Below, one piece after another: positions 33,290 to 42,463 of a stretch of DNA of 42,970 nt. Below the pieces are notes generated by a model. It saw only the letters and a program-made list of their open reading frames with translations. It searched no databases and had not been told where the DNA came from. Origin of the DNA: Rhizobium sp. Q54 (lineage in GTDB: Bacteria > Pseudomonadota > Alphaproteobacteria > Rhizobiales > Aestuariivirgaceae); assembly GCA_945889445.1 (NCBI GenBank), contig CAMDBX010000028.1, positions 1-42,970 of the forward strand, given 5' to 3'. Every line of letters begins with the position of its first letter. Position 1 is the first letter of the stretch. The position numbers and the translations under genes are program-made.

Positions 33290-35059
33290 ATGGCCACCAA
33301 CGAGATGACAGGCGCAGAGATCGTGCTGAAGGCACTGACCGACCAGGGTGTTGACACCGTGTTCGGCTATCCGGGCGGCGCCGTGCTGCCAATCTACGAC
33401 GAGATCTTCCAGCAGGAGAAGGTCGAGCACATCCTCGTCCGCCATGAGCAGGGCGCCACCCATGCGGCGGAAGGCTATGCCCGCTCCACCGGCAAGTGCG
33501 GCGTGGTGCTCGTCACCTCCGGCCCCGGCGCCACCAATGCGGTGACGGGCCTGACTGATGCGTTGCTGGACTCGATCCCCATGGTCTGCATCACCGGACA
33601 GGTGCCCACGCATCTGATCGGCTCGGACGCCTTCCAGGAATGCGACACGGTCGGCATCACGCGTCCCTGCACCAAGCACAATTACCTGGTGAAGGACGTG
33701 AACGACCTCGCGCGAATCCTGCACGAGGCCTTCTATGTCGCCACCCATGGCCGCCCCGGCCCGGTCGTCGTCGACATCCCGAAGGACGTGCAGTTCGCCA
33801 AGGGCCGCTACGTCGGCCCCAAGAACATCGAGCACAAGACCTATCGCCCGCAGGTCAAGGCCGACCAGGCCGCCATCCGCGCCGCGGTGGAGCTGATCGC
33901 CACGGCCAAGCGCCCGGTCCTCTACACCGGCGGCGGCGTCATCAACTCAGGTCCCACGGCCTCCAAGCTGCTGCGCGACTTCGTGGAGATGACCAACATC
34001 CCCATCACCTCCACGCTGATGGGGCTTGGCGCCTATCCGGCGAGCGGCAAGAACTGGCTTGGCATGCTCGGCATGCACGGTATGTACGAGGCCAACATGG
34101 TCATGCATGACTGTGACGTGATGATCTGCGTCGGCGCCCGCTTCGATGACCGGATCACGGGGCGCCTCAACGCCTTCTCGCCCAACTCGAAGAAGATCCA
34201 CATCGACATCGACCCGTCGTCGATCAACAAGACGGTGCGCGTCGACGTGCCGATCGTCGCCGACGTCGCGCATGCGCTGGAAGACATGATCCGCGTGTGG
34301 AAGTCGAAGTCGGTCGTCCTCGACAAGAAGGCGCTCGACACCTGGTGGAAGCAGATCGACGGCTGGCGCGCCAAGAACTGCCTCAAGTACAAGCAGAACG
34401 CCGACGTCATCATGCCGCAATATGCGGTGGAGCGGCTCTATGAGCTGACCAAGGACAAGAACACCTACATCACCACGGAAGTGGGCCAGCACCAGATGTG
34501 GGCCGCGCAGTTTTATCGCTTCGAGGAGCCGAACCGCTGGATGACCTCCGGCGGCCTCGGCACCATGGGCTATGGCCTGCCTGCCGCCGTCGGCGTGCAG
34601 CAGGCCCACCCGGATGCGCTGGTCATCGACATCGCGGGCGACGCCTCGGTTCTGATGACGATGCAGGAGATGTCGACGGCCATCCAGTATGAGCTGCCGA
34701 TCAAGATCTTCATCCTCAACAACCAGCACATGGGCATGGTGCGCCAGTGGCAGCAGCTGCTGCACGGCAACCGCCTGTCGCATTCCTACACCGAGGCGCT
34801 TCCCGATTTCGTGAAGCTGGCAGAGGCCTATGGCTGCGTTGGCATCCGGGCCACCAAGCCTGCGGAGCTTGATGATGCCATCAAGGAAATGATCAAGACG
34901 CCGCATCCGGTGCTGTTCGACTGCCGCGTGGCGAACCTTGCCAACTGCTTCCCGATGATCCCCTCGGGCAAGGCCCACAACGAGATGATCCTCGGCGAAG
35001 AGGTGGCTGACGAGGACGTCGGCTCGGTGATCGACGCCAAGGGCAAGATGCTGGTCTAA
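33290..35059 (+). CDS. ilvB: Acetolactate synthase, large catalytic subunit
   Basis: 589-residue thiamine-diphosphate enzyme that joins two pyruvates, or pyruvate and 2-oxobutyrate, in the first common step of valine, leucine and isoleucine synthesis. The ThDP-activating Glu lies in VRHEQGATHAAEGYAR (Glu53). The ThDP/Mg motif runs from GDASVLMT to ILNNQHMGMV. The three domains (PYR, central FAD-binding, PP) are all present, with the FAD-region segment GARFDDRITGRL. A good ribosome-binding site (AGAGG) precedes the ATG. Expression should be set by the leader attenuator just upstream. The small subunit gene follows 17 bases later. Confidence 0.97.
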   Translation: MATNEMTGAEIVLKALTDQGVDTVFGYPGGAVLPIYDEIFQQEKVEHILVRHEQGATHAAEGYARSTGKCGVVLVTSGPGATNAVTGLTDALLDSIPMVCITGQVPTHLIGSDAFQECDTVGITRPCTKHNYLVKDVNDLARILHEAFYVATHGRPGPVVVDIPKDVQFAKGRYVGPKNIEHKTYRPQVKADQAAIRAAVELIATAKRPVLYTGGGVINSGPTASKLLRDFVEMTNIPITSTLMGLGAYPASGKNWLGMLGMHGMYEANMVMHDCDVMICVGARFDDRITGRLNAFSPNSKKIHIDIDPSSINKTVRVDVPIVADVAHALEDMIRVWKSKSVVLDKKALDTWWKQIDGWRAKNCLKYKQNADVIMPQYAVERLYELTKDKNTYITTEVGQHQMWAAQFYRFEEPNRWMTSGGLGTMGYGLPAAVGVQQAHPDALVIDIAGDASVLMTMQEMSTAIQYELPIKIFILNNQHMGMVRQWQQLLHGNRLSHSYTEALPDFVKLAEAYGCVGIRATKPAELDDAIKEMIKTPHPVLFDCRVANLANCFPMIPSGKAHNEMILGEEVADEDVGSVIDAKGKMLV

Positions 35060-35076
35060 GGGACGGAGAAAGACAC

Positions 35077-35637
35077 ATGAACGCTCATCTTCAGCCCTCG
35101 GGCTCGGCCTATTTCCTCGACACGGTGAAGCCCGATGTCGAAACCCATGCGCTCGCCGTGATCGTCGACAACGAGCCCGGCGTGCTCGCACGGGTCATCG
35201 GCCTGTTCTCAGGCCGGGGCTACAACATCGAGTCCCTCACGGTGTCCGAGACACAGCACGAAAGGCACATCTCGCGCATCACCATCGTCACCAGCGGCAC
35301 GCCCGTGGTGATCGAGCAGATCAAGAACCAGCTCGGGCGCATGGTGCCGGTGCATTCCGTGGCCGACCTCACGGTGCAGGGCAATTCCATCACCCGCGAA
35401 CTGGCCATGGTGAAGGTGGCGGGCCAAGGCGAGAAGCGCGTCGAGGCCCTGCGCCTCGCGGATGCCTTCCGCGCCCGCGTCATCGACGCCGGCACCTCGA
35501 GCTTCATCTTCGAGATCACGGGGAAAAGCGACAAGGTGGAGCAGTTCATCTCGCTGATGGTGCCGCTGGGCCTCGTTGAAGTCGCCCGCACCGGCGTTGC
35601 CGGAATCACCCGCGGGCCTGAGGGGATGAAGGACTGA
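35077..35637 (+). CDS. ilvH: Acetolactate synthase, small regulatory subunit
   Basis: 186-residue regulatory subunit. The N-terminal ACT domain (HALAVIVDNEPGVLARVIGL, FSGRGYNIESLTVS) binds valine for feedback inhibition. The C-terminal domain (RELAMVKVAGQGEKRVEALR to FIFEITGKSDKVEQFI) stimulates the large subunit. A short extra N-tail (MNAHLQPSGSAYFLDTVKPD) precedes the ACT domain. GGACGGAGA before the ATG is the ribosome-binding region. It is cotranscribed with ilvB and closed by a good terminator. It is sometimes named ilvN. Confidence 0.96.
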   Translation: MNAHLQPSGSAYFLDTVKPDVETHALAVIVDNEPGVLARVIGLFSGRGYNIESLTVSETQHERHISRITIVTSGTPVVIEQIKNQLGRMVPVHSVADLTVQGNSITRELAMVKVAGQGEKRVEALRLADAFRARVIDAGTSSFIFEITGKSDKVEQFISLMVPLGLVEVARTGVAGITRGPEGMKD

Positions 35638-35668
35638 GGCCTGATCCTCACATCTTCCACAACCGATC

Positions 35669-35698
35669 ATGGCCGGGCTCGTCCCGGCCATCCTTTTT
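35669..35698 (+). terminator. Rho-independent terminator of ilvBH
   Basis: ATGGCCGGG (35669-35677) pairs perfectly with CCCGGCCAT (35683-35691) around CTCGT, followed by CCTTTTTGG. It lies 32 bases after the ilvH stop. Confidence 0.8.
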
Positions 35699-35725
35699 GG
35701 CGGCCACCGGACGCTCCCTCAATCC

Positions 35726-35751
35726 GTCACTCCGGCCTTCGCCGGGGTGAC
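35726..35751. repeat. Single REP-like palindrome
   Basis: GTCAC-TCCGGC-CTTC-GCCGGG-GTGAC: one unit of the element seen in pairs at 12914 and 40846, here without the CCAGCTTT flank. It lies in the 590-base gap between ilvH and pdxJ. Confidence 0.75.
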
Positions 35752-35894
35752 GCCAATCAAAGGGGATGGAGGAGTGTGAGAGCCTCTACCAAGGCTCCAC
35801 CCCACGCTCCCCCACGCGGCCACGCGGAGGAACGGGAGGGGAGGCCGGGTGGCCTCGAAAACAGATTCACGATGTCAATCAGCAACAGGCATGA

Positions 35895-35942
35895 CAAGGA
35901 AAATATACCTAGCATAGGTACTCATGAAAGTCAAGGAAAATA
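35895..35942. repeat. Orphan operator-like palindrome between direct repeats
   Basis: An AT-rich island in a GC-rich gap. The perfect 15-base palindrome TACCTA-GCA-TAGGTA (35906-35920) directly follows one copy of CAAGGAAAATA (35895-35905). A second identical copy lies at 35932-35942. On the minus strand TTGACT lies near the palindrome, giving a weak promoter look. The only open frames leaving it are short: 30 codons on the plus strand starting MKVKENSPAT and running into repeats. No regulator gene adjoins. It may be the leftover control region of a lost small gene. Confidence 0.5.
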
Positions 35943-35963
35943 GTCCGGCAACGCGGCGCTCGT

Positions 35964-36118
35964 CCTCTCCCGCCGCGCGGGAGAGGAAGGGGCCCCAACG
36001 CAGATGGGGGAGGTGAGGGACCACAGTCTCCGGACCACAAGGTACGATGACCTCCCCTCATCTCCCCGTTGCGTTTCGCAACGGGCCCCTTCTTCTCCCG
36101 TTGCAGAAACGGGAGAAG
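35964..36118. repeat. Compound palindromic repeat element
   Basis: Three strong hairpins in a row: CCTCTCCCGC/GCGGGAGAGG (35964-35986), CCCGTTGCG/CGCAACGGG (36065-36085) and CTTCTCCCGTT/AACGGGAGAAG (36092-36118). Flanking arms also pair: AAGGGGCCC near 35990 with GGGCCCCTT near 36085, and GGGGGAGGTGAGGG near 36006 with CCCTCATCTCCCC near 36055. The whole block can fold into one large branched structure. It has no coding potential. Its third hairpin shares its core with the degP/serB terminator. It resembles the intergenic mosaic elements of rhizobia. The rest of the gap to pdxJ (36119-36229) shows nothing clear beyond an upstream ribosome-binding site. Confidence 0.75.
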
Positions 36119-36229
36119 ACGAGAACTCTGGCAAGCCCCCAAAGCGGTCTGCCCATTTTTCCCGTAACCGGCTTTTTTCTCCGGACCATCCTCGGCTAGA
36201 AGCGTGGCCTTGAAGGAGTGACCCCGCCC

Positions 36230-36970
36230 GTGCCGTGCAAGCTGTCCGTCAACGTCAATGCCATCGCCTATCTGCGGAACCGCCGCCACGTGCCGTGGCC
36301 TTCGGTGGTCGATCTCTGCCGCGTGGCGCTGGACAATGGCTCGGTGGGCATCACCGTCCACCCGCGCCCGGACGAGCGCCACATCCGCCGGACTGACGTG
36401 ACCGACATCAACCACCTGCTGCGCACCGAATACCCCGGCCGCGAGTTCAACATCGAGGGCTACCCGGACGAGCGCTTCCTCAGGCTCTGCGAGGCCGAGA
36501 AGCCGGAGCAGGTGACGCTGGTGCCGGACGATCCCACCCAGGGCACCTCCGACCACGGCTGGGACATTGCCGCCAACCGCGAACTGCTGACTGGCATCAT
36601 CGCCCGCCTGCACAAGGGCGGCATGCGCGTCTCGCTGTTCGTCGATCCGGATCCCGCCGCCCCGGCTCTGGCCGCGCAAGTGGGTGCCGACCGTGTTGAA
36701 ATCTACACCGGCCCCTATGGCGGTGCCTTCACGCCCGCCGATGTCGAGCGTGAATTCGCCAAGGTGGTCGCCACCGGCAGGGCGGCGGAGGCGGCAGGCC
36801 TCGGCCTGAACGCCGGGCATGACCTCACGCGCGGCAATCTGCCAGCCCTCGTGAAGGCGCTGCCGAACCTGCAAGAGGTGTCGATCGGACACGCCGTCAT
36901 TGCCGATGCGATGATGTTCGGGCTTGGCGAAACGGTTCGTAAATTCAGGACGGCAATTGGCGACCTCTGA
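36230..36970 (+). CDS. pdxJ: Pyridoxine 5'-phosphate synthase
   Basis: 246-residue TIM-barrel enzyme that condenses deoxyxylulose 5-phosphate with aminoacetone phosphate to form pyridoxine 5'-phosphate. The N-terminus KLSVNVNAIAYLRNRRHVPW replaces the GVNIDHVAT form of E. coli but fits the variant common in rhizobia. GITVHPRPDERHIR, QVTLVPDDPTQGTSDHGWD, RVEIYTGPYGG and LGLNAGHDLTRGNL are the family motifs. Two GTG starts are possible (36218, 36230). I take the second because AAGGAG (36213-36218) is 11 bases upstream of it but overlaps the first. The LysE gene begins inside its 3' end. Confidence 0.93.
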   Translation: MPCKLSVNVNAIAYLRNRRHVPWPSVVDLCRVALDNGSVGITVHPRPDERHIRRTDVTDINHLLRTEYPGREFNIEGYPDERFLRLCEAEKPEQVTLVPDDPTQGTSDHGWDIAANRELLTGIIARLHKGGMRVSLFVDPDPAAPALAAQVGADRVEIYTGPYGGAFTPADVEREFAKVVATGRAAEAAGLGLNAGHDLTRGNLPALVKALPNLQEVSIGHAVIADAMMFGLGETVRKFRTAIGDL

Positions 36971-37586
36971 CCTTCTCACGCTGGTCTCGATCGGCCTCAT
37001 CCAACTCCTCGCGGTGATTTCGCCGGGGCCGAGCTTCCTCATCACGGCGCGCACCGCCGTGTCGCATTCGCGTCTTGACGGCTTCAAGGTGGCGCTTGGT
37101 CTGGGGGCGGGCACGGTGATCTGGTCCTCGGCCGCGCTCCTCGGCCTCAATGCCGTGTTCCACGCCGTGCCGATGCTGTTCACAGGCATGAAGATCGCGG
37201 GCGCGCTGTTCCTGCTCTACATCGCCTTCATGATCTTCCGCCACGCAGCGGAACCGCTGAAGATCGAGGGCGGGGCGGATGCGGTGGACAACCCCTTCGT
37301 GAGGGGCTTCCTCACGCAGATCACCAACCCCAAGGTGGCGGTGTTCTTCGGCTCGATCTTCATCGCCATGCTGCCCGCCAACGTGCCGCTGTGGATGACG
37401 CTGGCGCTGATCTTCATCGTCAGCTTCAACGAGGTGTGGTGGTACACCGTCGTGGCGCTGTTCTTCGGCTCCGTTCCGGTGCGGCGTTTCTACCTCAAGG
37501 CCAAGGTCTGGATCGACCGCATCACCGGCCTGTTCCTCGGCGGATTGGGCCTCAGGCTTCTCTGGTCGGCGCGCGAGGTGCTCTAG
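36957..37586 (+). CDS. LysE/RhtB-family amino-acid exporter
   Basis: 209-residue inner-membrane exporter with six helices. The hallmark LLAVISPGPSFLITARTAV is at the N-terminus. ALGLGAGTVIWSSAALLGL and NPFVRGFLTQITNPKVAVFF are the other conserved parts. Family members export amino acids such as lysine, threonine, homoserine or leucine. The likely start is a TTG at 36957 with AGGA 7 bases upstream, overlapping pdxJ by 14 bases. An ATG 11 codons earlier gives an unusually long polar N-tail. The TAG stop overlaps the stop of the convergent cupin gene in the shared bases CTAG. Confidence 0.87.
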   Translation: MATSDLLTLVSIGLIQLLAVISPGPSFLITARTAVSHSRLDGFKVALGLGAGTVIWSSAALLGLNAVFHAVPMLFTGMKIAGALFLLYIAFMIFRHAAEPLKIEGGADAVDNPFVRGFLTQITNPKVAVFFGSIFIAMLPANVPLWMTLALIFIVSFNEVWWYTVVALFFGSVPVRRFYLKAKVWIDRITGLFLGGLGLRLLWSAREVL

Positions 37587-37966
37587 CTTTCCGGGCTGAT
37601 GGCAAGTGGCAGCGGCGCGTTGGCGCTGCCGATCTTCAGTTCGACCGTGGTGAAGGCCAGGGTGGTGTCGCTGATGTTCTCAAGGTCATGCACCATCTTC
37701 TCGCCCTTGGCATAGGTGAAGTGCTTCGTGGTGCCCGTTTCGTAAGCGGTCTCAACCACGCGCCCGTCACCCATCGTGGAGCGTGAACGGCCGGGGGAGA
37801 GGGCGGTCCAGAAATAATTCAGGACATGGGTGTGGAAGGCGACGCGTTCGCCGGGCGCCAGCTCGATCCGCCAGATGCGCAGCGCGTCCGTCTCCGAGAG
37901 CAGCCGCTGGCCCACCATGCCGTTGCCCGGGCCCATGGCGCGGGCGAGTTCCTCGCTGCGGTCCAT
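37583..37966 (-). CDS. Small cupin-like protein
   Basis: 127-residue protein with a single cupin-type beta barrel. RIWRIELAPGERVAFHTHVLNYFWTALSPG holds the HxH-type metal pair seen in cupin motif 1. The second motif is weak (KGEKMVHDLENISDTTLAFTTVEL, one His). It could be an enzyme or a sensor; the ligand is unknown. It starts 1 base after the RidA-like stop, so the two are surely cotranscribed. Its stop is tail-to-tail with lysE (CTAG). Pairing of a RidA-like and a cupin gene suggests a shared small-molecule pathway, possibly amine or imine handling, by inference. Confidence 0.75.
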   Translation of the reverse strand: MDRSEELARAMGPGNGMVGQRLLSETDALRIWRIELAPGERVAFHTHVLNYFWTALSPGRSRSTMGDGRVVETAYETGTTKHFTYAKGEKMVHDLENISDTTLAFTTVELKIGSANAPLPLAISPES

Positions 37967-37967
37967 C

Positions 37968-38426
37968 TCAGATTTCCGCGTAGAGCACGACGAGCGTCGT
38001 GCAGTCCAAGGGCATGACCGGGTTGGTGTAGATCATCCGTGTGTGCTGCCCCATGTCCCCGAAGGCCTCGTTGATGAGGTCGGAGGCGCCGTTCAGGCAT
38101 TTGGGGTGTTCCTTGTAGCTCTCGTCCACCCACATCGTGCCTTCGAGCCGGATGATGCGCTTGACCCTGGAGAGTTCGCCCGCCGCCTGCTTGATCTGGG
38201 CAATGGCGTTGAGGCAGGAGAGCTGGCACGACTTGTAGCCGTCTTCCCCCGAAAGTTCCCGCCCGATGCGGCCCACATAGGCGAGTTTCCCGTCCCGCCA
38301 GGGCAGGTTTCCGGAGGTCATGACCACATTCCCCGAGATCGCCCAGGGCACGTAATTGGCCACCGCCCCCGCTGCCTCGGGCAGGCTGAGGCCCATTCTC
38401 TCGATCCGCTGTTCAGGTGTCGTCAT
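37968..38426 (-). CDS. RidA/YjgF-family protein (variant subgroup)
   Basis: 152-residue Rid-superfamily protein of the longer YjgF-like subgroup: MTTPEQRIERMGLSLPEAAG, then NYVPWAISGNVVMTSGNLPW, and the conserved KSCQLSCLNAIAQIKQAAGE. Canonical RidA hydrolyses reactive enamine/imine intermediates using a conserved Arg and a late Glu. Here the Arg appears present (GQHTRMIY), but the usual VEIEA segment near the C-terminus is replaced by CTTLVVLYAEI, so the classical imine deaminase chemistry is doubtful. It heads a two-gene unit with the cupin protein on the minus strand. It is divergent from terC with 200 bases between the starts. Confidence 0.85.
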   Translation of the reverse strand: MTTPEQRIERMGLSLPEAAGAVANYVPWAISGNVVMTSGNLPWRDGKLAYVGRIGRELSGEDGYKSCQLSCLNAIAQIKQAAGELSRVKRIIRLEGTMWVDESYKEHPKCLNGASDLINEAFGDMGQHTRMIYTNPVMPLDCTTLVVLYAEI

Positions 38427-38626
38427 GAGGTATCTCCCGTTGCCGTCAACCTAGCAGGCCAGGCGCGGGTGGCGAAGGGGGTGGCCTGACCTCCGCTTAC
38501 GAAACTGTAATCCGGCCTCGTGTTGAATCTGATGGTGGAGGCCGCCACATCCTTGGTGTCCGGGCCCCTCTGGCGCTGTTTCGCGGCGTGATGTCGGACG
38601 AGACGACGTCATGCAAAGGGGACTCC

Positions 38627-39622
38627 ATGGAACTGCTCTCGACCTTCCTGTTCGCCGACTGGCTCACCAAGCCGGTGTGGATGTGGCTCATGTTCATCGG
38701 CATCGTGGCGGTGCTGCTGGTGCTCGACCTCGGCGTGCTGCACAAGGAGCACCGTGAGATCAGCGCGCGGGAGAGCCTGGTGCTCTCCGCCGGCTACATC
38801 GGCCTCGGCCTTGCCTTCGGCGGCTGGGTATGGTGGTCGCTGGGGGCCCCCTCCGGCATGGAATACCTGACGGGCTTTGCCGTCGAGAAGGCGCTGGCGA
38901 TGGACAATGTCTTCGTCATCGCCATGATCTTCTCGTTCTTCGCCGTGCCGCTGAAGTATCAGCACCGGGTGCTGTTCTGGGGCATTCTGGGCGTCATCGT
39001 GCTGCGTGCCATCATGATCGGCTTCGGCGCGGCCATCGTTTCCGAATTCTCCTGGGTGCTCTATGTCTTCGCGGTGTTCCTGATCGGCACCGGCGTCAAG
39101 ATGATCGTCTTCGCCGACAAGGAATATGACGTGGCGAAGAACCCGCTCCTCTCCTTCATGCGCCGCCGCTTCAACGTGACGGACGAGCACCATGGCGAGA
39201 AGTTCTTCGTCAGGCAGGAAGACCCGAAGACCGGCAAGCTGGCCTGGTTCATGACGCCGCTATTCCTGGCGCTGATCCTGATCGAGGTGGTGGACGTGAT
39301 CTTCGCGGTGGACTCCGTTCCGGCGATCTTCGCCATCACCACCGACTCGTTCATCGTCTATACCTCGAACATCTTCGCCATCCTTGGCCTCCGCGCCCTG
39401 TACTTCGCGCTGGCGGCCATGGTTAAGCGGTTCCACTACCTGAAGCTGGCGCTGGCCATCGTTCTGATCTTCATCGGCTCCAAGATCTTCGCCGCGCCGC
39501 TCCTGGGGCTGGACAAGATCCCCCCGGCGGTGTCGCTTTCGGTCACCTTCGGAATCCTCGCCCTGGGCGTCCTTTACAGCCTGTGGAAGACGCGGGGCAC
39601 GGCCCCGGACAGGCTGGGCTGA
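38627..39622 (+). CDS. TerC-family membrane protein
   Basis: 331-residue inner-membrane protein with about nine helices. The family is linked to tellurite resistance, manganese export (Alx) and metal supply for exoenzymes. Signature segments: AVEKALAMDNVFVIAMIFSFF with the acidic residues of the transport site, and LILIEVVDVIFAVDSVPAIF repeating them in the second half. A basic cytoplasmic loop (KNPLLSFMRRRFNVTDEHHG) separates the halves. The start is the ATG with AAAGGGGA upstream; earlier in-frame ATG and GTG codons are possible. I see no yybP-ykoY manganese riboswitch in the 200 bases before it. Alx-like manganese export is the best guess. Confidence 0.88.
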   Translation: MELLSTFLFADWLTKPVWMWLMFIGIVAVLLVLDLGVLHKEHREISARESLVLSAGYIGLGLAFGGWVWWSLGAPSGMEYLTGFAVEKALAMDNVFVIAMIFSFFAVPLKYQHRVLFWGILGVIVLRAIMIGFGAAIVSEFSWVLYVFAVFLIGTGVKMIVFADKEYDVAKNPLLSFMRRRFNVTDEHHGEKFFVRQEDPKTGKLAWFMTPLFLALILIEVVDVIFAVDSVPAIFAITTDSFIVYTSNIFAILGLRALYFALAAMVKRFHYLKLALAIVLIFIGSKIFAAPLLGLDKIPPAVSLSVTFGILALGVLYSLWKTRGTAPDRLG

Positions 39623-40768
<1,146 letters not shown>

Positions 40769-40793
40769 TCCTTTCCGCGTAGCACGGACGAAT

Positions 40794-40822
40794 GAAGGGC
40801 GGTTTCCTGGAAACCGCCCTTC
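40794..40822 (+). terminator. Terminator of ilvC
   Basis: GAAGGGCGGTTTCC (40794-40807) and GGAAACCGCCCTTC (40809-40822) form a perfect 14-base stem around a single base, followed by TGCTTTAA. Very stable, 25 bases after the stop. Confidence 0.8.
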
Positions 40823-40845
40823 TGCTTTAACAACGCTCAAAGACC

Positions 40846-40924
40846 GTCACCCCAGCGAAAGCTGGGGCCCAGCTTTCCGCGCGGCAGGCGGCCGAAGCTG
40901 GGTGCCAGCTTTCGCTGGCATGAC
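40846..40924. repeat. Inverted pair of REP-like palindromes
   Basis: Left unit begins GTCACCCCAGCGAAAGCTGG and runs into GCCCAGCTTTCC. The right unit is a reverse complement of the same family, ending GCCAGCTTTCGCTGGCATGAC. They are the same family as 12914-13055 and 35726-35751 but with CCAGC instead of CCGGC stems, showing compensatory changes that keep the pairing. It lies between ilvC and the UPF0303 gene. Confidence 0.8.
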
Positions 40925-40958
40925 GACAAATGGGACATAAGGGAAGGAACGAGCACGC

Positions 40959-41462
40959 ATGAGCCTAGAAAGCGACATCGCAAAGATCACGCGCCAGGAA
41001 GAAGAACTCCGCTTCGCGCACTTCAGCGAGGCTGATGCCTGGCAGCTGGGCTCTCTCATGCGCGCCCGAGCCGAGGAGCGGAAGATCCCCTTCGTCATCG
41101 ACATCCGCATCGGCGACCGGCCGCTGTTCTACACGGCACTGCCCGGCTCGACGCCGGAGAACCCGGACTGGGTGCGGCGCAAGGTGAACACCGTCTATCG
41201 CTTCCACAAGTCGTCCTACCGGGTGGGCCGCGAATACCAGCTGTCCGGCAAGGCCTTCGATGCCTCGCGCGGGCTGGACCCGATGGACTATGCCAATGCC
41301 GGCGGCGGCTTCCCGATTAACCTCAAGGGCACGGGCGTCGTCGGCGTGGTCACCGTCTCCGGCGTGCCGCAGCGCGAGGACCACGGCTTCGTTGTCGAGA
41401 TGCTGTGCCACTTCCTGGGCGTCGAACACGCCATGCTGGAGCTTGGCCCCGAAAACAGCTGA
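40959..41462 (+). CDS. UPF0303 / heme-degrading-domain-like protein
   Basis: 167-residue protein of the UPF0303 (YBR137W-like, HbpS/GlcG fold) family. Conserved segments are FSEADAWQLGSLMRARAEER, PFVIDIRIGDRPLFYTALPG, VYRFHKSSYRVG and GLDPMDYANAGGGFPINLKG. Related fold members bind heme or small molecules; the role of this group is unsettled. It is cytoplasmic, with no signal peptide. Its stop overlaps the TauE/SafE start (TGATG), so the two are translationally coupled. It might sense or bind the substrate of that permease, but that is only a guess from position. Confidence 0.83.
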   Translation: MSLESDIAKITRQEEELRFAHFSEADAWQLGSLMRARAEERKIPFVIDIRIGDRPLFYTALPGSTPENPDWVRRKVNTVYRFHKSSYRVGREYQLSGKAFDASRGLDPMDYANAGGGFPINLKGTGVVGVVTVSGVPQREDHGFVVEMLCHFLGVEHAMLELGPENS

Positions 41463-42205
41463 TGGACTACAGCCTCGCCTTTTTCCTGATGGCGGGTGCC
41501 GCCGCCTTTCTGGTCGGCGCCTCGAAGGGCGGGCTCCCTATGGTGGGGGCGCTGGGCGTGCCGCTGCTGGCGCTGGTCATGCCGCCCGTCGCCGCTGCGG
41601 CGCTGCTGCTGCCGGTCTATATCGTCAGCGATGTCGTGGGGCTGTGGGCCTATCGCCACGAGTACAGCAAGCGCAACTTAGGCATCCTGCTGCCCGCCAT
41701 GATCTTCGGCGTGGGCGTCGGCTGGGCCACCGCGAAGATCACGCCCGAGTGGATGGTGACGCTGCTGGTGGGCGTCGTCGGCCTTTACTATTGCGCCACC
41801 GTGGTGGTCCGGAAGGCCAATGCCCCGCCCAAACCGGCGGATGTTCCGCGCGGGTTGTTCTGGGGCACGCTGACGGGCTTCACCAGCTTCGTCTCCCACA
41901 CCGGCGGCCCGCCGTTCCAGACCTATGTGCTGCCGCAGAAGCTGCCGAAGATGATGTTCGCCGGGACGAGCACCATCGCCTTCGCCGTCATCAACGTGGT
42001 GAAGCTCGTGCCCTACTGGGCGCTGGGCCAGTTCAACCCCGGCAACCTTGAAGTGGCGGCCATGCTGTCGCCCGTCGCCATCATCGGCGCGGTGGTGGGC
42101 TACAAGGGTACGAAGAAGCTGCCTGAGCAGCTGTTCTACCGGCTCGTCGAGGTGGCGCTGTTCCTGATCTCGCTGAAGCTGATCTACGACGCGCTGTTCA
42201 AGTGA
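41462..42205 (+). CDS. TauE/SafE-family anion exporter
   Basis: 247-residue membrane protein with about eight helices. The N-terminal motif FLVGASKGGLPMVGALGVPLLAL and the mid-protein TLTGFTSFVSHTGGPPFQTYVLP are the two halves of the family repeat. Members export sulfite, sulfoacetate or other small organic anions. The substrate is open here since no sulfur genes are nearby. The ATG overlaps the UPF0303 stop by one base. The 258 bases after it (42206-42463) hold no convincing gene; a short hairpin GACAGT/ACTGTC lies near 42403-42420. Confidence 0.87.
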   Translation: MDYSLAFFLMAGAAAFLVGASKGGLPMVGALGVPLLALVMPPVAAAALLLPVYIVSDVVGLWAYRHEYSKRNLGILLPAMIFGVGVGWATAKITPEWMVTLLVGVVGLYYCATVVVRKANAPPKPADVPRGLFWGTLTGFTSFVSHTGGPPFQTYVLPQKLPKMMFAGTSTIAFAVINVVKLVPYWALGQFNPGNLEVAAMLSPVAIIGAVVGYKGTKKLPEQLFYRLVEVALFLISLKLIYDALFK

Positions 42206-42463
42206 CCGAGCCGTGCCGGTTACGGCGCGTGTTCGACACAGTTCGCAAACCGATTCAAGAGTACCATTTCATGTATTTGAGATAGTTCGGTATTTCGACG
42301 CGCAAGAGGTGGCGAAAGCGGGTGGGCGAGCCGGTCTGAAATTGGGGAAACTACTATACGCGGACGCCCATATGGTGAAGTACGCGCCAGAGTGGCATAA
42401 TGACAGTCGCTAACTGTCGCGTCCCTCGAACCGCCATTCACACACAGCGAACGGGAGAGACCC

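Noticed and set aside
38427-38626. Manganese (yybP-ykoY) riboswitch before terC
   Set aside because: The expected conserved purine-rich loops are not seen; only unremarkable GC-rich sequence and a ribosome-binding site.
42213-42413. 66-codon open frame after the TauE/SafE gene
   Set aside because: Starts at a GTG with no ribosome-binding site and has mixed codon use; no domain recognised. A decayed fragment cannot be excluded.
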